Positions 17,097 through 25,021 of a stretch of DNA of 55,067 nt are shown here, piece after piece (within the stretch, counting starts at the first letter, position 1; every line of letters begins with the position of its first letter). The notes beneath the pieces are model-generated. The model saw nothing but the letters and a program-made list of their open reading frames with translations, was not told the origin of the DNA and did not search any database. A program made the translations under genes and the position numbers. This stretch comes from a virus, in IMG/VR virus record IMGVR_UViG_3300027969_000130, positions 1-55,067 of that record, one strand, 5' to 3'.

Positions 17097-18086
17097 TCAG
17101 CGAGTTGAATTGTGTTCACGGTCCCACTTAGCGTACTGTTTCAAGTAGCGTTGGCGTAGGACGGGGTCATCCCAAACTCCAGCATCAGTCATAGCTTGCT
17201 TTCGTTCGGGGGAGATGTATACTTCACGGCGAGAAGACTGGGGAGCCTGGTCCCTGCTGGAACCAACGGGCGGACCTCTACGCTGTCCGCGGCGATCGTC
17301 GTCTTGACTGTCGTCATAGTTACCGCCTCCTTTGATGTCTGGCAATCGTTTGGCCACTCGCTTGTCTAGCTCGCGCCAATATGCCTCTGTCTTTGGATTA
17401 TAACCTGATTCTACAAGAGATTGATCTATCGCTAGAACTATCTTCGATGCCTCGTCACCAGCGTTCGGATCGTACCAGCTGTTCTTGGACACCCATTCTT
17501 GGGCAAAGCCCGCGACTTCGGGGTCTGGACCAGGCTGGGGAGCCGGCACCTGAGACTGCTGGTGCAGGTTCTGGGCGACTTGGTTCTGCTGGTGCTTGTG
17601 AACCTGTAGCTGCTGGACCTTCTGCATGGCCTGGTCGCGGATGCGCATGGCTTTGGCAGCATCTTCACCGTTACCGGCTTCGATGGCCTGGGCCATGATT
17701 CTTTCTGCGGCCTTAACTTCTGCAAAGGTGTCAGCAATACGGTCATCGATGGTTGAGATCGTATTCCCTACAACAGACTTCTCGACTTGGAACATGCGCT
17801 TTTCAAGCGACTCGTTCCGTTGCCTCAGGAAGTTGAGCTCGGTTTTATCCCGCTCAATTGCCTGCTTTCTACGCGCTGCGCGATCTGCTTTCTCCTCGCG
17901 ACGTTTGCGACGTATCTCTTCGCGGTCCTCATTGTCTTCTGAGAGACGCGAATCCTCGGGGTGGTCATCGTCTTCGTCATCATGTTCCTCACCTTGTTTG
18001 GTGGTTACAGGGACAAACTCGACTTCCTGAGACTTACCGCCTTTTTGGTCCTCATCTTCTTCGATGAGCATTGTTTCTCCGGCCAT
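17097..18086 (-). CDS. Scaffold-like head assembly protein
   Basis: The protein has 329 residues and is extremely charged and helical. The N-terminus is acidic (EEDEDQKGGK, HDDEDDDHPEDSRLSEDNED). Arg/Lys/Glu-rich coiled coil follows (KRREEKADRAARRKQAIER, ~80-130), then a Gln-rich stretch near residues 155-185. It lies two genes upstream of the coat gene, the normal position of a scaffolding protein that directs coat assembly and leaves the head. SD AAGGAG precedes ATG 18086. Confidence 0.75.
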   Translation of the reverse strand: MAGETMLIEEDEDQKGGKSQEVEFVPVTTKQGEEHDDEDDDHPEDSRLSEDNEDREEIRRKRREEKADRAARRKQAIERDKTELNFLRQRNESLEKRMFQVEKSVVGNTISTIDDRIADTFAEVKAAERIMAQAIEAGNGEDAAKAMRIRDQAMQKVQQLQVHKHQQNQVAQNLHQQSQVPAPQPGPDPEVAGFAQEWVSKNSWYDPNAGDEASKIVLAIDQSLVESGYNPKTEAYWRELDKRVAKRLPDIKGGGNYDDSQDDDRRGQRRGPPVGSSRDQAPQSSRREVYISPERKQAMTDAGVWDDPVLRQRYLKQYAKWDREHNSTR

Positions 18087-18105
18087 TTCCCGCTCCTTTC
18101 AGCAG

Positions 18106-18525
18106 TTAGATAAAAGCTCTGATCGCTGTCGGATCTCCAGTAACCTTGGCAAGAATGTCTAGGTCATTGAACATCACAAATTCGATCTCATCGTCACCGG
18201 ACCTTACGGTCCAACGATCACCGCCGTATTTAGGTGCACGGACGTAGGCACCAACTTCACACCAGGAACCTTCAGGCCACGGTTCCATAGTGTTTCGATT
18301 CTTGTAAGCCAATGAGCCGATTGCCACTACTTTGGCGATCTGGGTATTGCTGGCTTCTGTCTTTCTTGCTTCTTCCGGGATGTAGATACCGCCAGCCGTT
18401 TGATTCTTGGCTTTGCGGACCTGGACGATCACTCGTGAACCCAAGGGCTCGTGGCAGCAATCGACGGTTGGGAAGGCCTCGTCCAATGAGGCGTAGTTGA
18501 AGGACATGGGGGTTTCAAGTAGCAT
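18106..18525 (-). CDS. GroES-like co-chaperonin
   Basis: The protein has 139 residues. It shows the Cpn10 pattern: an N-terminal LGSRVIVQVRK strand, a mobile-loop region with GGIYIPEEAR, a central AKVVAIGS and a C-terminal FVMFNDLDILAKV. It is longer than E. coli GroES (97 aa) at both ends, as in phage co-chaperonins such as T4 gp31. It probably caps the host GroEL to fold the coat protein, since the gene lies in the head module between portal and scaffold. I chose ATG 18525 for its CGGAGA ribosome site. No GroEL gene is present. Confidence 0.85.
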   Translation of the reverse strand: MLLETPMSFNYASLDEAFPTVDCCHEPLGSRVIVQVRKAKNQTAGGIYIPEEARKTEASNTQIAKVVAIGSLAYKNRNTMEPWPEGSWCEVGAYVRAPKYGGDRWTVRSGDDEIEFVMFNDLDILAKVTGDPTAIRAFI

Positions 18526-18546
18526 TCGCTTCTCCGTATGCTGGGG

Positions 18547-18747
18547 TTAAAGATCTCGACTATCATTCTCAATATCACGATGAATCCGTTCAATCAGCTG
18601 GATGGCACGGTCAAGGCCAGCGTAGACGCCCTGACGTTTCCCATATTCAAAGCTGATGTCCTTGCCTTCTGCTGTTTGCACCTTGATGGCTTCAATAGCC
18701 AGTGCGTGCTGCTCGGCTCGGATGGTCGTGATGATTTTTGCTAACAC
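18547..18747 (-). CDS. Small helical hypothetical protein
   Basis: The protein has 66 residues and is largely helical (MLAKIITTIRAEQHALAIEA, GLDRAIQLIERIHRDIEND). It starts with GTG at 18747, next to the stop of the preceding small gene, so translation is probably coupled. No membrane segment. Function unknown. Confidence 0.6.
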   Translation of the reverse strand: MLAKIITTIRAEQHALAIEAIKVQTAEGKDISFEYGKRQGVYAGLDRAIQLIERIHRDIENDSRDL

Positions 18748-18981
18748 TTAACGGCGTCCACCCATAACGGTAGAGATCTGGTTAGGACCTTTGCCGCGTT
18801 GGCTGTTTGTGCCGCCATTGCCGCCGCCTTCGCCTGTGACCTTCTCAGTCATCATCTTGGGCACGGTCTTGTAATTAGCATCTGGCATGCCAGGTGTTGG
18901 TGAAGGATCGCTAGCGATCTTCTTGGCTTTTGGGTAACCTTTACCCATGGCCATCTGTTTGTGTAAACTGATTGCTACCAT
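18748..18981 (-). CDS. Small Gly-rich hypothetical protein
   Basis: The protein has 77 residues, basic and Gly/Pro/Asn rich (GEGGGNGGTNSQRGKGPN), and apparently disordered. It is encoded immediately downstream of the portal gene, starting at ATG 18981 with AAGGAG. The composition resembles the KGG-motif proteins elsewhere in the late operon, without the exact motif. Probably a minor head protein. Confidence 0.6.
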   Translation of the reverse strand: MVAISLHKQMAMGKGYPKAKKIASDPSPTPGMPDANYKTVPKMMTEKVTGEGGGNGGTNSQRGKGPNQISTVMGGRR

Positions 18982-18990
18982 GATTGCTCC

Positions 18991-21522
18991 TTATCTGCGT
19001 GGTGAGGGGTTTATTCCGGTGCCTGTTGACACCGAAAACTTTTCGCCTGTTGCTACCTCTAAGGCAGCAAGCTGCTTGGCTGTTTGGTTGTCTGACTCGT
19101 TCATCTCCAAGCGAGCCTCGATCTGGGCGCGAGTACGTTCGTCTTCTGCTTGTTGGCGCAGCTGCTCGATTTGAAGCTGGTTCTGCAACTCTTGGATGCG
19201 AGCTTGAATCTGAGCCTGTGTGTCTTGGCTGCGAGCCTGGATCTCGGCTTGTTTGAGCTGAGCATCTTGGGCAAGCTTGGCCTGCTGAGTTTGTGCCGTT
19301 GCCTGATCCTTGGCCTGCTGGTTCTGAAGTTGCTGCTGAGCAATCTGAACAGAAGGATCTTGTGGGGGCGGCGGCTGCATCTGCTGCAAGGTCTGAATAG
19401 CTTGCTCGATGATCTGCGGGATCTGACCAAAGGCTTCCTGGCTTTGCTTGGTCACGACCTGGCTGGTTGTTGCAAGCAGCTTGTCAAGCGATTGCTTCTC
19501 TTCCATCGTTGCATCTTTTTGGATCTCGCCAATGTCAACTTGAGCTGCGTCTGAAGCTTCTAGGTAGATCTGAGTTGCATACCACAGGACCATGTGCTCC
19601 TTGATGTGATCAAGCATGGCTGGAATGAATGCAGGACCGATGGCCTTGTTGTTGCCGAACATCGGATTGGTCAGGAAGTCAAGGTGAACCTGCAAGTGGG
19701 CCAGGTGATCTTGCTCAGGGAACGCGACGATTGGTCTGCGCATTGTTGCAGCGATGTTCTCGTTGACAGCATTCAGTTCCAATGGCTTAGGTGCTGGCAG
19801 CAGCAGGTCCTTACCTTGAGGAACCTTCAAGCGCTCAAGGAACATGATCTCAACCTTGCGGAGATCGTACAGCTGAGGCATCTCTTTGGCCCGCTGCATG
19901 ACGGCTTGTACTTGAGCAAACCGTTGCGCTTCACTAAAGATGTTGGGGTCACTGACTGGCACGACATTCATCGGGCCATCGAAGTCGCTGCGCTTGACCA
20001 GCAACTCGCCTGTCTCGTCGTAGACTTCGGCTTCGGTCAAATAGGTCTTGTTCAGGCGGAACAGCAGCTTCAGCACACGGCCCATGGAGTCATGCAAGCG
20101 AGCATGAATCGCCGAGAACACAACCATGCCTTGTTCCATACGAGCCAGGGTTGTGCCGACTGGTGTGTTGGCATTGCTGTCAGCCAAGTCTTCAAACGTT
20201 GTGCGGACCACGTTCTGGCTAGCATCAACCAAGAAGCCAAGCAACTGGAACAGGACTGCGCTTGGTGGGTTGTAAGGCATTGGCATGAGCATCTTGCGGA
20301 TGTCATCTTGGCCAAACGAACCTTCAATCTCTTTCACTTCTGTTGGATCAACACGGTCTGTCTGACCGCCTGTTCCTGACTTAAGCTTCAGCAAGCCTGG
20401 GAAGTTGTTGATGTGGGCAGAGTCAAGCAAAGCTCTCAATGCACCTGTTGCAGCGGCACTTAGACCGCCAATCATGTGTGTCAGGCCAATCGGATAAGCA
20501 CCACGCCAGGGCACAAATGGGAATTCAACCATCCACTGCATCTCTTGCTTGGTGTCGTCGTCTTCTTCCCAGTTGCGATAGATGGACAGCACGTTCTGAG
20601 TTGCCTTGTCCAAGCTGATGATGTATGGAGCCAAGCCGTATTCGTCACCGAAGTCATGAATGATGTAGCACTCGTAAGTTGTGCGCAGACCATCGATGTT
20701 GTAGCTGTCTGTCGTTCGGCCTTCAATCTTGTTGTTGGCCGTCTCGGCCTTTGACTCTGTTGGTGGCAGCGGACTGGCCATCAGGTCGACGTCCATGTAC
20801 ATGCCAGACTCAACACGCTTCTGATATTCGATGCGCGTCAAGTACTGCACATGAGTCTTGCGCTCGGCTGAATAGAAGTTAGTCGCTGCAAACGGCAGGT
20901 AGACATCGTCGATGGCGACGAACTGCGGCATTGGCCGCTTCTTGTTTGCATCCCAAGTGATCTTGAGATATTGACCGCCGCCCAATGGCAACTGTGTGGA
21001 CAGCTGCTCAAGCTCAGACCTAAACTCAGGCATCTGTTCCGTCATTTGCCAGTTCATGAACTTGACAAGACGTTCTGCTTTTTCTTGCTTCTCGAGGGTT
21101 TGCTCACCGATGATCTTGTCTTTGGCTGGACCATCAGGTGGGAAGAGTTCCTTCATGACGCGGGCTGAGAAGTCCACGCATCCTTGAGTCAGCATTGGGT
21201 GCACGACCTTGCTGGCTCCGGTAAACGATGCGCCGCCTGGGGCATCATCACCAAGGCCTGTACGACGCAGACCTTCTTCATACTGTTCATCCCGCTTCTT
21301 GCGGGCTTCTTTGTCTTTTTCTAAGATGTCGCAGAGTTCTGAGCCAAGGTTCGATAGTTCCCAACTGGGCATTGTCTCAGCAAGGTTGGCATAAAACTCT
21401 GAGTCGGCTGGTGTTGGTGAGTCATCAAGCGTAACCATTGCACCACCGTCATCGGTGTCACGGACCTTGGAGTCGTCCTCAACCTCGTACATCTCGCCGT
21501 ATTCTTGTTCGTTTTCAGCCAT
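18991..21522 (-). CDS. Portal protein
   Basis: The protein has 843 residues, long for a portal. The middle part carries portal-type segments (FVPWRGAYPIGLTHMIGGLS, ALRALLDSAHINNFPG, VRTTFEDLADSNANTPVGT). From about residue 690 to 815 the sequence is a Gln/Ala-rich coiled coil (IAQQQLQNQQAKDQATAQTQ), which could form an extended barrel as in P22 gp1 (725 aa). It lies directly after the large terminase and before head genes. GGAG precedes ATG 21522. Confidence 0.85.
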   Translation of the reverse strand: MAENEQEYGEMYEVEDDSKVRDTDDGGAMVTLDDSPTPADSEFYANLAETMPSWELSNLGSELCDILEKDKEARKKRDEQYEEGLRRTGLGDDAPGGASFTGASKVVHPMLTQGCVDFSARVMKELFPPDGPAKDKIIGEQTLEKQEKAERLVKFMNWQMTEQMPEFRSELEQLSTQLPLGGGQYLKITWDANKKRPMPQFVAIDDVYLPFAATNFYSAERKTHVQYLTRIEYQKRVESGMYMDVDLMASPLPPTESKAETANNKIEGRTTDSYNIDGLRTTYECYIIHDFGDEYGLAPYIISLDKATQNVLSIYRNWEEDDDTKQEMQWMVEFPFVPWRGAYPIGLTHMIGGLSAAATGALRALLDSAHINNFPGLLKLKSGTGGQTDRVDPTEVKEIEGSFGQDDIRKMLMPMPYNPPSAVLFQLLGFLVDASQNVVRTTFEDLADSNANTPVGTTLARMEQGMVVFSAIHARLHDSMGRVLKLLFRLNKTYLTEAEVYDETGELLVKRSDFDGPMNVVPVSDPNIFSEAQRFAQVQAVMQRAKEMPQLYDLRKVEIMFLERLKVPQGKDLLLPAPKPLELNAVNENIAATMRRPIVAFPEQDHLAHLQVHLDFLTNPMFGNNKAIGPAFIPAMLDHIKEHMVLWYATQIYLEASDAAQVDIGEIQKDATMEEKQSLDKLLATTSQVVTKQSQEAFGQIPQIIEQAIQTLQQMQPPPPQDPSVQIAQQQLQNQQAKDQATAQTQQAKLAQDAQLKQAEIQARSQDTQAQIQARIQELQNQLQIEQLRQQAEDERTRAQIEARLEMNESDNQTAKQLAALEVATGEKFSVSTGTGINPSPRR

Positions 21523-21534
21523 TCAATACTCCGG

Positions 21535-23010
21535 TTAGATCGCGTATGGGTTCACAGGCTTCGGCCTATGTTCCCGTTCAACTCTGTCTTCAGCTTTCCT
21601 GGTGACTGAGAGACTGTTGCGATCGGCAAGCAATCGGAGTGCTTGAGTCGTTGAGTCCACAAAGTCGTCATGCTTTATTGATCCTTCACCATGAAAGCTG
21701 CACAGCTGCGAGATTAAAGGGTCAGCCCAGGAACGAGGATTCCCAGGCCGTTTATCAGATTCTACCACCCAAATGAATCCGTGTGCAAATAAATGCGAGA
21801 CCGCGTGCAGCCGTTGGAGCTTATCCGCGCGGCCAGGATTGTAGGGGTATGCCAGGATGTCTTCGCGGGCCAGCATCTGACGCAGACTGATTCCTGATCC
21901 TTTGTCCTCGATGATCATCAGGTCTGGTGACTTGCCACCGAACATCGATTGCTTTGGGCCAATCAGCGGCTTGATCATGGGCCTAAAGTCCTCATCGCCG
22001 TACCTGACAACCCATTCTTTCTTGACCCGTTCGATCAAGGCCGGCAGCCCAAGATGGTCCTGCCAGCAGTCAAGTAGAAGGAACGCGGGCTTTTTCTCGT
22101 GCCGGAATACGCCCCAGACTGAGCAGGCAGTGGGGTCGGGATCGTGGCTCTTGCGGTCAATCGACTTCTCGGTGAACGCCGTATCAAGGCTCATGACTAT
22201 GTAGTCAAGAGGCGGCAAAGCTTTTTCTGCGGGCCAAAGTTTGAACCAGCTTCGCTTGATGATGCCGGTCTCTTCGGGGTCAATAACTTCGGCGTGGATC
22301 TCTTGTCGTCCGAGTTGCGTGCCTTCGTACTGTGTGATCTCAGCAAGGAAGGACTTGGCAAGGTTTGCAGCGTTGTCATAGGTGGATCCCCTGGTGATGT
22401 GAATTCGGCTGGACTTCTTTTCCGCGTCTTTGATAAGCTTGCGGACCAAGTCAATAGGCTTTGGGGTTGTCGTGATGATGACCCGTGGATCATCGCCCAA
22501 GCGCAAACCGAATTTCATCATGTCCCATGTCTCGTCGACGTACTGCCAAGCAGCCAGCTCATCGCACCAGACTCGATGAAACTGTGGACCGCGCAAACGA
22601 CTTGGCTCCTCAGCCGAGAAGCCTCGGATCGATGACCCGTTCTTCAGGGTGATCTCGCCAATGGATCTGTTGTAGTTGTCAATCAGGTAGTGAGGGACCA
22701 CGTTCATGATACCAGACTCACCCTCAAAGCAAACGCCTCTGATGTCACCTGATGTTGGTGCAATGACCCCACAGCGAACGCCAGGGTTGTCGGCAGCATA
22801 GTTGCCAATGTCCTCGGCTCCTGTCCTGGTCTTACCAAAACCACGTCCTGCGAGGATTAGCCAAACGCCCCAATCACCATCAGGCGTCATCTGCTGCTCA
22901 CGAGCAGTGGCTTTCCATTTGAGCTTCCAAGCAAGATGAGCTAAGTCCTCCAGGTCCAGCACCGCAAGGTTAGACTGGATGGTGGTTAGCTCGGCCTTGG
23001 ATAGGATCAT
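21535..23010 (-). CDS. Terminase large subunit
   Basis: The protein has 491 residues. The ATPase half has Walker A GRGFGKT (55-61), Walker B VWCDEL (Asp150/Glu151) and the coupling motif TTTPKP (~180-185). The nuclease half has Asp276 in SLDTAF, Asp369 in IIEDK and a KHDDFVDS segment (447-453). It pumps DNA into the head and cuts concatemers. The ATG overlaps the small-subunit stop (ATGA). No cohesive-end signal is recognisable; headful packaging would fit the circular assembly. Confidence 0.95.
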   Translation of the reverse strand: MILSKAELTTIQSNLAVLDLEDLAHLAWKLKWKATAREQQMTPDGDWGVWLILAGRGFGKTRTGAEDIGNYAADNPGVRCGVIAPTSGDIRGVCFEGESGIMNVVPHYLIDNYNRSIGEITLKNGSSIRGFSAEEPSRLRGPQFHRVWCDELAAWQYVDETWDMMKFGLRLGDDPRVIITTTPKPIDLVRKLIKDAEKKSSRIHITRGSTYDNAANLAKSFLAEITQYEGTQLGRQEIHAEVIDPEETGIIKRSWFKLWPAEKALPPLDYIVMSLDTAFTEKSIDRKSHDPDPTACSVWGVFRHEKKPAFLLLDCWQDHLGLPALIERVKKEWVVRYGDEDFRPMIKPLIGPKQSMFGGKSPDLMIIEDKGSGISLRQMLAREDILAYPYNPGRADKLQRLHAVSHLFAHGFIWVVESDKRPGNPRSWADPLISQLCSFHGEGSIKHDDFVDSTTQALRLLADRNSLSVTRKAEDRVEREHRPKPVNPYAI

Positions 23011-23333
23011 TTGCCGCCGGCGTTCAGTCGACCAATGAGGTCGGTGATCTGACCAACAAGCTCGAGCCTTGCTTCAATGGGACCTCCATCAGGTCCAGTG
23101 ATCTCAACGGACTTCTTCTTGGCGTGACCATACTGAACCAATTCCTTCAAGCAATCCTTACGGACCAAGAGGTCGTGATTTGGGTTGAAAGCCATCTCTG
23201 CCAATGCCTCGAGAGGATCTCCGTGCTTCTCGACGATGCGGTCGAAGATCTCTTGACGCTCAACGTTGCGCTTATTGGGCGTTCCAGCCTTGCGGCCGGA
23301 TCCAGTAGGTTTCTCACCTTTCTTGAATGCCAT
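23007..23333 (-). CDS. Terminase small subunit
   Basis: The protein has 108 residues from ATG 23333, chosen for AAGGAG eight bases upstream; longer frames start inside the promoter region. A basic, probably DNA-binding N-terminus (KKGEKPTGSGRKAGTPNKR) is followed by a helical core (IFDRIVEKHGDPLEALAEMA). This is a common build for small phage terminase subunits that mark the packaging site. It is the first gene of the late operon and overlaps the large subunit. Confidence 0.75.
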   Translation of the reverse strand: MAFKKGEKPTGSGRKAGTPNKRNVERQEIFDRIVEKHGDPLEALAEMAFNPNHDLLVRKDCLKELVQYGHAKKKSVEITGPDGGPIEARLELVGQITDLIGRLNAGGK

Positions 23334-23363
23334 TGCAGTGCTCCTTGATTCTATGTTCCTTCT

Positions 23364-23393
23364 ATTGTAGACCGAACTGCGGGATCGCGTAAA
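23364..23393 (-). promoter_or_regulatory. Possible late-operon promoter
   Basis: On the leftward strand TTTACG is separated by 18 bases from TACAAT, giving a start site about 20 bases before the ribosome site of the small terminase gene. The match to the -35 consensus is weak, so an activator acting from the adjacent repeat element (23404-23568) is possible. Confidence 0.4.
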
Positions 23394-23403
23394 CAAGGGC
23401 CTC

Positions 23404-23568
23404 AAAAACGCTATAGAGTGTTTTCTAGTCGTTAACAGAGTGTATTGATACATTTAAAAACTATTTATACTATCGTTCGTTCGTCTTCAAAAGAGGAGAT
23501 CCCCGTGTCTGCTAAAAGGTTGTATTGATACACTCTGTTATGGGTAAAAATATCATCTATAGCTTTTT
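23404..23568. repeat. Operon-boundary inverted-repeat element, copy 1
   Basis: Two copies of one motif face each other. The right-facing copy has CTATAG at 23411-23416 and AACAGAG at 23434-23440, continuing TGTATTGATAC. The left-facing copy has CTATAG at 23557-23562 and AACAGAG read from 23539 down to 23533, continuing TGTATCAATAC. The distance from CTATAG to AACAGAG is 23 bases in both. The inner 80 bases are AT-rich and include CGTTCGTTCG. The same arrangement occurs at 40904-41066. It lies between the start of the late operon and the rightward regulator gene. Confidence 0.85.
23445..23473 (+). promoter_or_regulatory. Sigma70-like promoter inside boundary element
   Basis: TTGATA (23445-23450), a 17-base spacer and TACTAT (23468-23473) form a good rightward promoter. 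The -35 hexamer overlaps the conserved AACAGAGTGTAT-GATAC part of the repeat, so a protein bound there would control it. It would transcribe the 28-codon ORF and the regulator gene. Confidence 0.55.
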
Positions 23569-23591
23569 TGGTCTCCCTGACTCCCGAACAT

Positions 23592-23620
23592 AGCATAACT
23601 TGCACAGAATGCTGTATAAT
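23592..23620 (+). promoter_or_regulatory. Possible second rightward promoter
   Basis: A perfect TATAAT (23615-23620) lies 34 bases before the 28-codon ORF. The -35 region at 17 bases (AGCATA) matches poorly, so this is a -10-based call. Confidence 0.4.
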
Positions 23621-23653
23621 CTAACTTCAACCACTTAGAAAGGAGAAAGCGCC

Positions 23654-23740
23654 ATGTTTGACCACTTAACAGAGTACCAAAAGAGGTTTTACAACCTCAT
23701 AAAATCGATCCAGTCCTTTTTCAACAGATTTAAAAAGTAA
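23654..23740 (+). CDS. 28-residue small ORF ahead of the regulator
   Basis: The ORF starts with ATG 23654 behind AAAGGAG, an excellent ribosome site, and ends at TAA 23738-23740, thirteen bases before the next gene. The peptide (MFDHLTEYQKRFYNLIKSIQ, then SFFNRFKK) would form a basic amphipathic helix. Its coding sequence contains TTAACAGAGT, ten bases of the boundary motif. It may be a small regulatory peptide, a membrane-active peptide or a leader. No known family. Confidence 0.55.
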   Translation: MFDHLTEYQKRFYNLIKSIQSFFNRFKK

Positions 23741-23753
23741 AGGAAACTCAATC

Positions 23754-24194
23754 ATGAGCAGACCAATCGAAGCAACATCGCCCTTAGACCTTGATACGGT
23801 CAAGATCATCGTATGGGCCAGCGAGTATGGAACAGGGCAGCCGAACATCAGTCGGTTGTACGACAAGGAAGCCGACGATGGTTTAGACCTTAGTCGCGGT
23901 ACCTTCTTCAATGCCGTCAAGGGACGTAAGGTCACGCAGCAAGTCATTGACAAGATCGATGAGTTGATTGCTATCAGGGGCTGGAGGTCCAAGTGGCTTG
24001 AGCATTGCCGTGAAGAGCACAAGAAGCGCGTCATCCGGGCATTTGAAAGTCCACCGGCTTTTTGCTCGGTGTGCGGACACGGCTGTCCCAACTGCGGCTC
24101 GTCTAAGTCCGAGCAACGTCGGAAGGCCGTCTTCAACTACCTCAGGATGGACCCAACAGACCTTGGATGCAAGGTGCGTGATCACGAGGAATAA
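23754..24194 (+). CDS. Putative HTH/zinc regulator
   Basis: The protein has 146 residues. The first half has a helix-turn-helix-like stretch (LSRGTFFNAVKGRKVTQQVI, about residues 46-65). The second half has a CSVCGHGCPNCG cluster (CxxCx3CxxC) that should bind zinc. It is one of only three rightward genes, with AAAGGA before ATG 23754. It is transcribed away from the boundary element at 23404-23568. A role in binding that element and switching between operons is attractive but inferred; it could also be a small zinc protein of other function. Confidence 0.65.
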   Translation: MSRPIEATSPLDLDTVKIIVWASEYGTGQPNISRLYDKEADDGLDLSRGTFFNAVKGRKVTQQVIDKIDELIAIRGWRSKWLEHCREEHKKRVIRAFESPPAFCSVCGHGCPNCGSSKSEQRRKAVFNYLRMDPTDLGCKVRDHEE

Positions 24195-24219
24195 AAAAAG
24201 AGGGCTCAAAGGCCCTCTT
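24192..24219 (-). terminator. Terminator of the early/replication operon
   Basis: Read leftward, AAGAGGGC pairs with GCCCTCTT across a 6-base loop, followed by a T-run (TTTTTTTATT). It lies 22 bases beyond the last early gene (24242) and directly at the end of the convergent regulator gene. On the rightward strand the same hairpin lacks a U-tract. Confidence 0.8.
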
Positions 24220-24241
24220 AAACTATGGCAACCGGCAACTG

Positions 24242-24517
24242 CTATTGTCGGCTGTTCATTGTAGCGTCTCTGAGAGCAGATGTCAAGACTTCTACATCCA
24301 TCTTGAGCTTTCTGTTCTCAACTTCCATATTACCTAGTAGAAGATCTAGCTCCCTGGCGTCAGTGGATAGCTTCCTGCTGCGCAGTTCGTGGAGTTCATC
24401 CATTATGGCGTTGAGATCCTTCTTGTTCACAATGACATAGTCATCAGTCGCGTTAATCTCCGTGCTGCTAACCTCCTCAGGCTTATGGCCTAGGATTTTC
24501 TTGATCCAAGTCTTCAT
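24242..24517 (-). CDS. Small coiled-coil hypothetical protein
   Basis: The protein has 91 residues from ATG 24517 (SD GAGGAGG); the longer frame overlaps the upstream gene without signals. It starts with a short basic amphipathic segment (MKTWIKKILGHKP), and most of the remainder is helical with heptad character (LLLGNMEVENRKLKMDVEVL). It is the last gene of the early operon and overlaps the upstream gene by 35 bases. Function unknown. Confidence 0.6.
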   Translation of the reverse strand: MKTWIKKILGHKPEEVSSTEINATDDYVIVNKKDLNAIMDELHELRSRKLSTDARELDLLLGNMEVENRKLKMDVEVLTSALRDATMNSRQ

Positions 24518-24713
24518 CGTCTTCCTCCTCAGGTAGTTCGTCAAGCAGTTCTTCTTCGCAGCAATCACTAACCTCCACAAGCTGGATGTCCACGCCAGTG
24601 GCTCCCCAATACTCGTAGCTGCCGATTCCTTCGTCAATTGTAATGGTCCCGCATTCCTGCAGGCAATGTGCGCAGTACTTTTCCATGATCTGTCGTTTCC
24701 TCCAGCCGCTCAT
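24483..24713 (-). CDS. Small Cys-rich acidic protein
   Basis: The protein has 76 residues. CAHCLQEC and a later CCEEE suggest a zinc ribbon, and the C-terminus is strongly acidic (ELLDELPEEEDDEDLDQEN). ATG 24713 overlaps the upstream stop (ATGA); an internal ATG at 24686 behind GGAGG would begin exactly at the Cys-rich part (MEKYCAHC) and is an alternative start. The acidic tail might mimic DNA. Function unknown. Confidence 0.6.
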   Translation of the reverse strand: MSGWRKRQIMEKYCAHCLQECGTITIDEGIGSYEYWGATGVDIQLVEVSDCCEEELLDELPEEEDDEDLDQENPRP

Positions 24714-25021
24714 AGTTCTTCTTCGAAGTGGCGCTCCAGTCCGTGCGCCCTGACGAAGCCCATGTAGTCATACGAAGTGAAGCCAACTCTATTAAAGCCA
24801 CCGACCACGGCCGTTGTGAATAGCATCATGATCCAGCCAGCTTCTTGCCCCGTCATATCTTCTTTCGGGGCAAACTTAAAGTACCGCGTGCCTTCATACA
24901 CTTTTAGATCTCCAACTGGCAGCTTGGTTTCTGTAAAGGTATAAGTCTTGCTGCTTTGTGCAGTCATCTTGACCAAGTCATCTGCTGACAGTCCGTTGAA
25001 TCCATCTTCTATGCTCATCAT
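24710..25021 (-). CDS. Hypothetical early protein
   Basis: The protein has 103 residues from ATG 25021 (SD AAGGAC); a longer frame to 25186 is rejected because two small genes fill that stretch. It has a helical N-terminus, a beta-like middle (TYTFTETKLPVGDLKVYEG) and a hydrophobic stretch near residue 66 (AGWIMMLFTTAVVGGF) that might be a membrane segment. It overlaps its neighbours at ATGA on both sides. Function unknown. Confidence 0.6.
   Translation of the reverse strand: MMSIEDGFNGLSADDLVKMTAQSSKTYTFTETKLPVGDLKVYEGTRYFKFAPKEDMTGQEAGWIMMLFTTAVVGGFNRVGFTSYDYMGFVRAHGLERHFEEEL

Noticed and set aside
23404-23568. CRISPR array or integrase attachment site
   Set aside because: Only two motif copies in opposite orientation are present, without spacers of constant length, and there is no integrase or cas gene in the window.
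23404-23568. Protelomerase (telomere-resolution) palindrome
   Set aside because: The arms are separated by about 75 bases and no protelomerase-like gene is seen; this is an interrupted inverted repeat.
24192-24219. Bidirectional terminator also ending the rightward regulator transcript
   Set aside because: The hairpin can form on both strands, but only the leftward transcript has a U-tract, so rightward termination is not supported.
24522-24637. N-terminal extension of the coiled-coil protein (start at 24637)
   Set aside because: The extension is a shadow of the Cys-rich gene, and the ATG at 24517 has a near-perfect ribosome site.
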